From Aestuariivirga litoralis (GTDB lineage Bacteria; Pseudomonadota; Alphaproteobacteria; Rhizobiales; Aestuariivirgaceae): a DNA stretch of 64,000 nt. A program made the translations under genes and the position numbers. Location: positions 62,001 to 126,000 of the forward strand of contig NZ_QKVK01000005.1 of assembly GCF_003234965.1 (NCBI RefSeq), read 5' to 3'. Positions 57,813 through 64,000 of this stretch are shown in pieces. Under the pieces are notes generated by a model. The model searched no databases and had not been told where the DNA came from. It worked only from the letters and a program-made list of their open reading frames with translations. Position 1 is the first letter of the stretch. Every line of letters begins with the position of its first letter.

Positions 57813-59230
57813 AAGTCGTTGCAGTCGACCAGGGCACCACGGGCACCAAGTCCTATGTCTATGACGCGGACGGACGCTTCACCTCCGTGGCCGGTTTCGA
57901 GCATGCGCAGGTCTATCCGCAGCCGGGCTGGGTGGAGCATGATCCGGACGAATTGCTGCGCCATGTCACCGAGGCCATCGCCGCGGCAGGAGAGGTCGAC
58001 GCGATCGGCATCGACAACCAGGGCGAAACCGTCATCGCCTGGGACTCTGCGACGGGCCGCCCCATCCACAACGCCATCGTCTGGCAGGATGACCGCACCA
58101 AGGACGTGACCGCGCGGCTCAAGGCCGAGGGGGCCGAGGAGCTGACGCAGCGCGTGGCGGGCCTGCCGCTCGACCCTTACTTCTCCGCTGCCAAGCTGCG
58201 CTGGTTCATCGACCATGTGCCGGAGGCGAAGCAGCTGCTGAAGGAGAAGCGCCTGCGGCTCGGCACCTCCGAGGCCTTCTTCCTCGCGCGCCTGACCGGA
58301 CACTTCGTCACCGACGTCACCAATGCCTCGCGCACCAGCCTGATGTCGCTCGATTCGTTCCAGTGGGATTCGCAGCTCTGCGATCTCTTCGGCGTGCCGG
58401 TGGAGTGCCTGCCGGAGATCAGGCCTTCGACCGGGCCCTTCGGCGAGCACAGGGGCGTGCCCGTCACCGCGAGCTTCGTCGACCAGCAGGCGGCCCTCTT
58501 CGGTCATGGTTGCTCAGGTCTGGGCGACGTGAAGATCACCTTCGGCACCGGCGCCTTCGCGCTGGCGATTGCCGGGGCGGAACGGTTGAATGGCAGCCGC
58601 TTCGGCATCGTGCCCACGGTCGCCTGGCAGCAGATGAGGGACAGGCCCCATTTCGCGCTGGAAGGCGGTGTCTACAATGCGGCCTCGGCGGTGAACTGGG
58701 CCAGGCAGCTCGGGCTTTTCAGCGACCTTGCGGAGATCAACGCCTTCGACAAGCCACCCGCCATCCTGCGTGACCTCGCCTTCGTGCCTGCGCTTTCGGG
58801 CCTCGCATGCCCGCACTGGGACCGCGCGGCCTCAGGAATGTGGATCGGGTTGGGGCTGGATACGACGCGCGCCGACCTGATGCAGAGCCTCATCGAGGGC
58901 GTGGCGCTGCGTGCGGCGGAGGTGATCGCGGCGATGGCCGAGTTGCTGCCGCTGTCGGCCACCGTCTCGGTCGATGGCGGCATGGCGCGAAACCCTTACC
59001 TCTTGCAGGTGCTGGCGGATGTGACGGGGCGGACCATCGTGGTTCCGTCCTCCACCGACCTCACGGCACTGGGAACCGCCCGCATGGCGATGCGGGGGCT
59101 GGGTGCGGCACGTCTTCCCGACATGCCGCCCCCGGCCAGCAGCGTGAAGCCGGTGGGGACCTATGGCCCTCAGGCGCGCAGCCGCTTCGCCACAGCGATA
59201 ACGCGCGCCCGGGGCTGGAAGGAAGCTTAG
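57809..59230 (+). CDS. FGGY-family carbohydrate kinase (glycerol kinase-like)
   Basis: 473 residues from a GTG that overlaps the previous stop (GTGA). N-terminal FGGY: AVDQGTTGTKSYVYD phosphate loop; IGIDNQGETVIAWD and NAIVWQDDRT resemble glycerol kinase QRETT and WQDRRT. C-terminal: GLACPHWDRAASGMWIGL and VSVDGGMARNPYLLQVLADV. It is a little shorter than GlpK (about 500). With the two flavoproteins it would phosphorylate a polyol that the dehydrogenase then oxidises; glycerol is the simplest guess, not proven. The 3' end overlaps the convergent GNAT gene by 4 bp. Confidence 0.87.
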   Translation: MKVVAVDQGTTGTKSYVYDADGRFTSVAGFEHAQVYPQPGWVEHDPDELLRHVTEAIAAAGEVDAIGIDNQGETVIAWDSATGRPIHNAIVWQDDRTKDVTARLKAEGAEELTQRVAGLPLDPYFSAAKLRWFIDHVPEAKQLLKEKRLRLGTSEAFFLARLTGHFVTDVTNASRTSLMSLDSFQWDSQLCDLFGVPVECLPEIRPSTGPFGEHRGVPVTASFVDQQAALFGHGCSGLGDVKITFGTGAFALAIAGAERLNGSRFGIVPTVAWQQMRDRPHFALEGGVYNAASAVNWARQLGLFSDLAEINAFDKPPAILRDLAFVPALSGLACPHWDRAASGMWIGLGLDTTRADLMQSLIEGVALRAAEVIAAMAELLPLSATVSVDGGMARNPYLLQVLADVTGRTIVVPSSTDLTALGTARMAMRGLGAARLPDMPPPASSVKPVGTYGPQARSRFATAITRARGWKEA

Positions 59231-59751
59231 GCGGCCTGCCGTTGAGCGGCCTCGCGCCGGCCGCAGCCGGCGACGAAACCTTCCGCGCCGTCGAGCGCAC
59301 CGGGGATCAGTTCGATCCCGAGGAAGCGCGCGCGGTCCACCGGGCCCGGCAGGTGCAGGTCCGCCATCGGGGCACCCGAGAAGCCGAAGCGCGCATAGTA
59401 AGGCGCATCACCGACCAGGATGATGGCCGCATGGCCGAGGAGCTTCGCCTCGGCGATCGCATGGCGCATCAGTGCCGCGCCGATGCCCTTGCCCTGGTGC
59501 CTGCAGTCGACGGCCAGCGGCCCCAGCAGCAGGGCAGGGCCGGCGGAGCCCGCCACCACGTCCCACAGGCGCAGCGTGCCGACGAGCCTGCCCTTCTCGT
59601 CGACGGCGCTGAAGGCGAGGCCTTCCGACGGCAGGCGGCCCTCGCGCAGGCGCTCGGAGGTCTTGCGGCGGCGGCTCTTGCCGAAGGCGCGGTCGAGCAG
59701 GCGCTCGCGGGCGGCCACGTCGGCCTGGGTCTCGGTGCGGATCTGGATCAT
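59227..59751 (-). CDS. GNAT family N-acetyltransferase
   Basis: 174 residues, start ATG 59751 (MIQIRTETQADVAARERLLD). The acetyl-CoA motif A is LLLGPLAVDCRHQGKGIGAALMRHAI, with a GDAPYYARFGFSGA motif B typical of the YhbS-like branch. The substrate is unknown. Confidence 0.9.
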   Translation of the reverse strand: MIQIRTETQADVAARERLLDRAFGKSRRRKTSERLREGRLPSEGLAFSAVDEKGRLVGTLRLWDVVAGSAGPALLLGPLAVDCRHQGKGIGAALMRHAIAEAKLLGHAAIILVGDAPYYARFGFSGAPMADLHLPGPVDRARFLGIELIPGALDGAEGFVAGCGRREAAQRQAA

Positions 59752-59765
59752 GTCGAAAGCCTTCC

Positions 59766-59837
59766 TGTCATCCCGGCGATACGCGCCGGAACCCAAAGAG
59801 TGAGGAGGTCCCCCGGCACGGGCCGGGGGCGACGGGA
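59766..59837. repeat. palindromic intergenic element (CACCCCGGCGAAGG family, diverged)
   Basis: GTCATCCCGGCGATACGCGC (from 59767) faces a second arm with CCCCCGGCACGGGCCGGGGG (59810-59829) in inverted order. It is more diverged than the copy at 17646-17726 and lies between the GNAT gene and the decarboxylase gene. Confidence 0.6.
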
Positions 59838-59849
59838 GTGTGGGTTACG

Positions 59850-60986
59850 TCAGATGACGTAGGACTTGAGCGGCGAGAAGCCGTTGAAGGCCACGGCCGC
59901 ATAGGTCGTCGTATAGGCGCCGGTGGCCTCGATCAGGACCTCGTCACCCACGGTGAGCGTCACCGGCAGGTCGTAGGGCACCTTCTCGTAGAGCACGTCG
60001 GCCGAGTCGCAGGTCGGGCCTGCGATCACGCAGGGGGCCTTCTCGTCGCCGTCCTTCGCCGTCACGATCGGGTAGCGGATCGCCTCGTCCATCGTCTCGG
60101 CGAGGCCGCCGAACTTGCCGATGTCGAGGTAGACCCAGCGGTGGTTGTCGTTGGCGTGCTTCTTCGAGATCAGCACCACCTCGGCCTTCACCACGCCGGC
60201 ATTGCCCACCATGCCGCGGCCCGGCTCGATGATCGTTTCGGGGATCGCGTTGCCGAAATGCTTGGTCAGCGCCTCGTGGATGGCATTGGCGTAGCTGCCC
60301 GTGCCCGGCACCTCTTTCAGGTACCTGGTCGGGAAGCCGCCGCCGAGGTTCACCATCTTGAGCGTGATGCCGCGAGCCTGCATAGCATCGAAGATCGCCT
60401 TCGACTCCTCGAGCGCCTGGTCCCAGGCCTCGAGCCTGGTCTGCTGCGAGCCGACGTGGAAGGAGATGCCATAGGCCTCGAGCCCCAGCCTGTGGGCATG
60501 CATCAGCACGTCCACCGCCATGGCGGGCTCGCAGCCGAACTTGCGCGACAGCGGCCACTCCGCACCGGCCCCATCGGTGAGGATGCGGCAGAACACCTGC
60601 GCGCCGGGGGCGGCGCGGGCGACCTTCTCCACTTCCTCGTCCGAATCGACGGCGAAGAGCTTTACTCCGAGGGCGTGGGCGCGCGCGATGTCGCGCTCCT
60701 TCTTGATGGTGTTGCCGAAGGAGATGCGGTCCGCCGTGGCGCCGGCGGCAAGGGCCATCTCGATTTCCGGCACCGAGGCGGTGTCGAAGCAGGAGCCCAT
60801 GTCGGCCAGCATCTTGAGGATCTCCGGTGCCGGGTTGGCCTTCACCGCATAGAAGATGCGGGTGTCGGGCATGGCGCGGCGGAAGGCGCGGTAGTTGTCG
60901 GCAATGACCTCGAGGTCGACGACGAGGCACGGGCCTTCGGGACGTCGGTCACGCAGGAAGTCGAGAATGCGGGCGGTGGCGGCCAT
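59850..60986 (-). CDS. ornithine/lysine decarboxylase (PLP fold type III)
   Basis: 378-residue alanine-racemase-fold decarboxylase that makes putrescine and/or cadaverine. PLP lysine K49 in FYAVKANP, H177 in ISFHVGS, the GGGFP loop, E254 in EPGRGMVGN and catalytic C326 in AGPTCDSADVLYE are in place. In the family the region around the 310-helix sets ornithine versus lysine preference; I cannot decide from sequence. ATG 60986 gives the family N-terminus. A leader of about 250 nt with strong secondary structure precedes it. Confidence 0.94.
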   Translation of the reverse strand: MAATARILDFLRDRRPEGPCLVVDLEVIADNYRAFRRAMPDTRIFYAVKANPAPEILKMLADMGSCFDTASVPEIEMALAAGATADRISFGNTIKKERDIARAHALGVKLFAVDSDEEVEKVARAAPGAQVFCRILTDGAGAEWPLSRKFGCEPAMAVDVLMHAHRLGLEAYGISFHVGSQQTRLEAWDQALEESKAIFDAMQARGITLKMVNLGGGFPTRYLKEVPGTGSYANAIHEALTKHFGNAIPETIIEPGRGMVGNAGVVKAEVVLISKKHANDNHRWVYLDIGKFGGLAETMDEAIRYPIVTAKDGDEKAPCVIAGPTCDSADVLYEKVPYDLPVTLTVGDEVLIEATGAYTTTYAAVAFNGFSPLKSYVI

Positions 60987-61245
60987 GGGTCTATCTCCCG
61001 GAATCAAGAATGCGTTGCCTGCGCCGGAATGATGACGCTCGCCCCGCGCTGTGGAGACGCGGGATACGCTCGGATCAGACTGACGTTCGCCTTGGCTTGA
61101 TCGGGAATGTCCCAATCGCACATGGGGCAAGGATAGTGGTGCCTCTCAGTAACCCCGGCCTTTGGAGGAGCCGGCAGAGACCAAAAAGCCCGCACCGTCG
61201 TTGCTTTGGGGATGTCCTTGAGGCACGTGCGACTTTGGGCGAGCG
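60987..61245 (-). promoter_or_regulatory. structured leader of the decarboxylase gene, probable speF-type RNA element
   Basis: On the minus strand the 319-bp gap shows a possible promoter (TTGCAT at 61270-61275, CATATC at 61247-61252, 17-bp spacer) and then several stems: CCAAAGC facing GCTTTTTGG around 61180-61215; CTCTGCCGGC facing GCCGGGGTTACTGAGAG (61142-61182); GATTGGGA facing TCCCGATC (61101-61119). The speF RNA motif is described upstream of exactly this gene type in alphaproteobacteria, which is why I propose it. I could not run a covariance search. Confidence 0.5.
61004..61123 (-). CDS. candidate 39-residue upstream ORF in the decarboxylase leader
   Basis: ATG at 61123, TGA at 61004, ending 17 bp before the decarboxylase ATG. 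The product begins MCDWDIPDQAKANVSLIRAY and ends PASPQRGASVIIPAQATHS. No good ribosome binding site is seen (CCTTGCCCC before the ATG). Leader peptides control some polyamine genes (for example E. coli speFL), but the sequence is not related to one I know; it may simply be an open stretch within structured RNA. Confidence 0.28.
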   Translation of the reverse strand: MCDWDIPDQAKANVSLIRAYPASPQRGASVIIPAQATHS

Positions 61246-61281
61246 CGATATGTTCCTGTTCGCCGTCACATGCAAGGATTT

Positions 61282-61306
61282 TTTGCCCCCGCGGGCAAAG
61301 TTTTTT
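61282..61306 (+). terminator. terminator-like hairpin acting on the plus strand
   Basis: TTTGCCC (61282-61288) pairs with GGGCAAA (61293-61299) across CCGC and is followed by GTTTTTT (61300-61306). On the minus strand the hairpin is flanked by A-runs, so it would not end the CDP-alcohol phosphatidyltransferase transcript. No plus-strand gene is annotated upstream; it would end a transcript antisense to the decarboxylase leader. Confidence 0.4.
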
Positions 61307-61911
61307 CAGCCGAAGGCCTTCCAGCCGGCGTGAAGCCGCGTCGCCGCTGTCAGCGCACAGAGCGCTGCATAGAAATACGCCAGCACCGCGAAGTGCTCCG
61401 GCCACACGCACATGGCGAGGAAGCAGGCGATGGTCTCGGTGCCCTCGGTGAGGCCGCCGAGATAGTAGAAGGCCTTGGAGGGATAGTCGGTGCTCTTGAG
61501 GCCGCGCTTCTCCGCCAGCACGGCGAAGGCGAGGAAGCTCGTTCCCGTCACCACGAAAGCGGCGAGCAGCACGGCGGCGGCGAGTGCATTCTCGCCCGGT
61601 GCGGCGATACCGAAGGCCAGCGGGATCGCGGCGTAGAAGACGAAGTCGAGCGAGATGTCGAGGAAGGCGCCGCGCTCCGAGGAGGTGGAAAGCCGTGCGA
61701 GTGCGCCGTCGATGCCATCGAGGGCGCGGTTGGCGAGCAGTGGAACGAGCGCCAGCAGGCTGTGGCCGGAGGCCACCAGCCCGGCGGCCAGCATGCCAAG
61801 CGCAAAGCCCGCCAGCGTCACCTGGTCCGCCGTGATGCCACGCGCGGCCAGCCACCGGGCAGCGGCGTCGACGGCGGGCTTCACGAGCTTCAGGGCCAGC
61901 CGGTCAAGCAT
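61306..61911 (-). CDS. CDP-alcohol phosphatidyltransferase family protein (YnjF-like)
   Basis: 201-residue membrane enzyme with the family signature D65-G66-x-D68-G69-x2-A72-R73-x7-G81-x3-D85-x3-D89, which binds two metals and CDP-linked lipid. Hydrophobic segments cover most of the remainder. It would transfer a phosphatidyl group to an alcohol acceptor; the acceptor is unknown. It follows the ABC genes with an 8-bp overlap, the same partner order as ynjF in E. coli. Confidence 0.9.
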   Translation of the reverse strand: MLDRLALKLVKPAVDAAARWLAARGITADQVTLAGFALGMLAAGLVASGHSLLALVPLLANRALDGIDGALARLSTSSERGAFLDISLDFVFYAAIPLAFGIAAPGENALAAAVLLAAFVVTGTSFLAFAVLAEKRGLKSTDYPSKAFYYLGGLTEGTETIACFLAMCVWPEHFAVLAYFYAALCALTAATRLHAGWKAFG

Positions 61912-62548
61912 GGGCCACCTTGCCGTCCTTCAGCCGCAGCACGCGGCCGCCGGGCGGCACGTCGGCGTCATCATGCGTCACCATCAGGCAGGGAATGCGG
62001 CGGGCCGCGATGTGCTCGAACACGAAGCGGCGCATCGCCTGGCGCAGTTCCGCATCGAGCTTGTTGAAGGGCTCGTCCAGCAGCATGGCCCGGGGCTCCG
62101 CCACCAGGGCGCGCATGAGCGCCACGCGGGCGCGCTGGCCGCCCGACAGCGTGTGCGGCGGCCGGTCACCGAAGCCCGGCAGCTCCGCTTCGGCCAGCGC
62201 GGCGTCGACCTTCGCCAGCCGCTCCGCACGGGCCCCGCGCGGCATGCCGAAGAGCAGGTTCTCCGCCACGGTGAGATGCGGGAAGAGCAGGTCGTCCTGG
62301 AACAGCCGCCCGATGTGCCGCGCCTCGGGCGGCAGGCCGCCGAGGGCCGCGCCGTCGAGGCTCACGCCGCCCGCGGCGGTGAAGAGCGGGTCGAGGTCGC
62401 CTGCGATGAAGGACAGCAGCGTCGACTTGCCGGAGCCGCTGCCGCCCATCAGCGTCACCGTTTCGCCGGGCGCCACGGTGAGCGACAGGGGCTGGATCAA
62501 GCTCCAGTCTCCGAGGCGGATCGACACCTGCTCCAGCCTCAGCGCCAT
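61904..62548 (-). CDS. ABC transporter ATP-binding protein (YnjD-like)
   Basis: 214-residue ATPase. Walker A GGSGSGKST (35-43), Q-loop Q84, signature LSGGQ (134-138), Walker B AMLLDEP (154-160) and the switch His in VTHDDAD. It is the energy subunit for the permease encoded upstream (10-bp overlap). Substrate unknown; E. coli YnjBCD is also uncharacterised or only tentatively linked to thiamine-like uptake. Confidence 0.92.
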   Translation of the reverse strand: MALRLEQVSIRLGDWSLIQPLSLTVAPGETVTLMGGSGSGKSTLLSFIAGDLDPLFTAAGGVSLDGAALGGLPPEARHIGRLFQDDLLFPHLTVAENLLFGMPRGARAERLAKVDAALAEAELPGFGDRPPHTLSGGQRARVALMRALVAEPRAMLLDEPFNKLDAELRQAMRRFVFEHIAARRIPCLMVTHDDADVPPGGRVLRLKDGKVAHA

Positions 62549-64000
62549 CGGGGCCTCCCCAGCAGGGCAGCGGCGAGGAAGGCGATGAGCGGCGGCGCGG
62601 CCAGCGCCAGTGCGAAGGCGGCGGTGAGGGCGCGGTTGCCGCCAGCGGCGAGCGTCACCGCCTCCATCGGCAGCGTGCTGAAGCGTCCCGCGGCGATGAG
62701 TTGTGCGGGCACGTATTGCGCGATCGACACGGCGAAGCCGATGGCGGCCGCCGTGAGCAGCGGCGCCTTCAGCAGCGGCAGCTTCACGGCGAGCAGCGCG
62801 CGCATGCGGGACGCGGAGAGGGCGCGTCCCGCCGCCACGTAACGCCCGTCGAAGCTGCGCCAGGGCCCTGCGAGCACGATCAGCACATAGGCGGCAACCG
62901 GTGTGAGATGCGCGAGGAATAGCCCGGCCAGCGTGCCGGTGAGGCCCAGCGGCAGGAACAGCCGGTATTGCCCGCCGGCACTCGCCATCTGCGGCAGGGC
63001 GAGGGCGACGAGCGCGAGGCCGATCACCCAGCGGTCACGCGACGGCGCCTGCGTTTCGAACCACATCATGGCCAGCATGACGGCCGTGATGGCGGCGGCG
63101 AGTGACAGCGTGAGGCTCAGCCACAGGGGCGCTGCCGTCACCTTCATCCAGGCCGCGCCATCCGCTGCTGGCGGCAGCAGCGCAGGGTAGGGCCAGCGCG
63201 GCGCCAGGGAGAGGATGACCAGCACCACCATCGCGAGGACGAGAATGGCAAGTGCAAAGGCCCCGACAAGCGCAGCGAGGCCGCGGGGTGCGCGCAGTGA
63301 TGACGGACCCACGGTAAGAAGCCGGTGCAGCGGGCCATGGGCCTGCCGCAGCACCAGCGCCACGCCGCCCAGCAGCAGCGCGAGCGCGGCGGTGAGCAGC
63401 AGCACCATGGCGAGGCCCATGCCATTCATGGCCGTGTCCACGTCGTTGAGTGCATGCCAGATCACCACGGCCAGCGTCGGCGGCTGCGTCGGCCCCAGCA
63501 CCAGCGCCATGTCCACCACCGTGGCGCCATAGACGAAGACGATCACCAGCGGCCAGCGCAAGTCCTTGAGCAGCGGCGGCAGCACCACGCGCAGGAAGGC
63601 GGAGCCCGGCGAATGGCCGAGGCTCGCTGCCGCGCGGCAGGCCTGCCGCAGCCGCAGCGCCGCGTCACCGCGTGACAGGATGCCGAGCCCGGCGGTGAGC
63701 AGGAAGGGCAGCTCCTTCAGGGCAAGGGCCAGCGACAGGGTCAGCCCCCAGGGGTCCTGGACCGTCACCCATTGCGGCGGCGCCTCGCCCCCGATGACGA
63801 GCCGCGCCAGCAACCCCGATGGCATGACGAGGAAGCCGAAGCCGATCGCGAAGGCGAGGTGCGGAATGGCGAGGCCCGCGGCCGCGAGGGATTGCAGGCT
63901 GTACCAGAGCCGGCTGCGGTAGAGCCCGGCGAGCAGCGTCAGCGTGAGGGCCAGCGCGAGAAGGGTGGAGATGGCCCCGGTGCCGAGCGACAGGGCGAGC
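62539..64000 (-). CDS. ABC transporter permease (YnjC-like), 5' end outside the window
   Basis: At least 486 codons; the reading frame stays open to the right edge, so the internal ATG at 63825 is not the start. It is a fused two-domain binding-protein-dependent permease: one EAA-type loop near GSAFLRVVLPPLLKDLRWPLV, the second near MRALLAVKLPLLKAPLLTAA, each with about six membrane helices. Double permeases of this kind occur in YnjC, ThiP and Fe(III) systems. The binding protein gene is expected beyond the window. Confidence 0.9.
   Translation of the reverse strand, partial: LALSLGTGAISTLLALALTLTLLAGLYRSRLWYSLQSLAAAGLAIPHLAFAIGFGFLVMPSGLLARLVIGGEAPPQWVTVQDPWGLTLSLALALKELPFLLTAGLGILSRGDAALRLRQACRAAASLGHSPGSAFLRVVLPPLLKDLRWPLVIVFVYGATVVDMALVLGPTQPPTLAVVIWHALNDVDTAMNGMGLAMVLLLTAALALLLGGVALVLRQAHGPLHRLLTVGPSSLRAPRGLAALVGAFALAILVLAMVVLVILSLAPRWPYPALLPPAADGAAWMKVTAAPLWLSLTLSLAAAITAVMLAMMWFETQAPSRDRWVIGLALVALALPQMASAGGQYRLFLPLGLTGTLAGLFLAHLTPVAAYVLIVLAGPWRSFDGRYVAAGRALSASRMRALLAVKLPLLKAPLLTAAAIGFAVSIAQYVPAQLIAAGRFSTLPMEAVTLAAGGNRALTAAFALALAAPPLIAFLAAALLGRPRWR

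Overview
This is GC-rich DNA from an alphaproteobacterium, most likely of the Hyphomicrobiales (Rhizobiales); the genus cannot be read from the window. The evidence is the gene order glgP-glgB-glgC-glgA-pgm-glgX, the blocks rpmH-rnpA-yidC-engB-argB-dapD-dapE and ffs-dnaX-ybaB-recR, a DnaX with most zinc cysteines missing, a BA14K-domain protein, and palindromic intergenic repeats of the CCGGGCTTGTCCCGG and CACCCCGGCGAAGGCCGGGG types. Coding density is very high, with many 1-4 nt stop/start overlaps. I see no transposase, phage gene, tRNA, rRNA or CRISPR array.

Layout. 1-2251: start of a DhaK-type kinase gene (off the left edge), then an acyl-CoA dehydrogenase and a MaoC-type hydratase. 2208-15521 (minus): a seven-gene glycogen operon, glgP, glgB, glgC, glgA, pgm, a glgX-malQ fusion and a NUDIX hydrolase, with a candidate promoter and operator at 15555-15607. 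15599-17508 (minus): a DMT transporter and an exported protein with three helix-hairpin-helix repeats. 17826-20994 (plus): sdaA and a DmdC-like acyl-CoA dehydrogenase. 21126-27797 (minus): infC, then rpmI-rplT-pheS-pheT-pgi. 27939-31617 (minus): a coupled operon of a TVP38-type membrane protein, a MerA/Lpd-like flavoprotein and an orphan histidine kinase.

31845-39116 (plus): rpmH, rnpA, yidC, engB, argB, a HAD nucleotidase, dapD, a DUF805 protein and dapE, i.e. translation and membrane insertion genes followed by arginine and lysine/diaminopimelate synthesis. 39095-41730 (minus): BA14K protein, def, fmt, truA. 41855-44591 (plus): 4.5S SRP RNA, dnaX, ybaB, recR. 44980-49441: rmuC, a small ORF, pip, mscL and an aminotransferase. 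49583-49730: a candidate small RNA with a near-consensus sigma-54 promoter, an anti-Shine-Dalgarno loop and a strong terminator. 49873-51150: DUF4112 protein, a small membrane protein, MarC. 51195-55535: MttB-like methyltransferase, LysR regulator with a dyad operator, APC permease. 55604-59230: a coupled trio resembling glycerol-3-phosphate dehydrogenase subunits plus an FGGY kinase. 59227-64000 (minus): GNAT acetyltransferase, an ornithine/lysine decarboxylase with a long structured leader, then a CDP-alcohol phosphatidyltransferase, ABC ATPase and permease in the order of E. coli ynjC-D-F; the permease runs off the right edge.

The least expected signals are the putative RpoN-driven small RNA (49583-49730), a probable non-ATG/GTG/TTG start on the glycogen debranching fusion, a NUDIX enzyme coupled to the glycogen operon, the triple HhH exported protein, two small ORFs, and the operator-like dyads upstream of glgP and the LysR gene.
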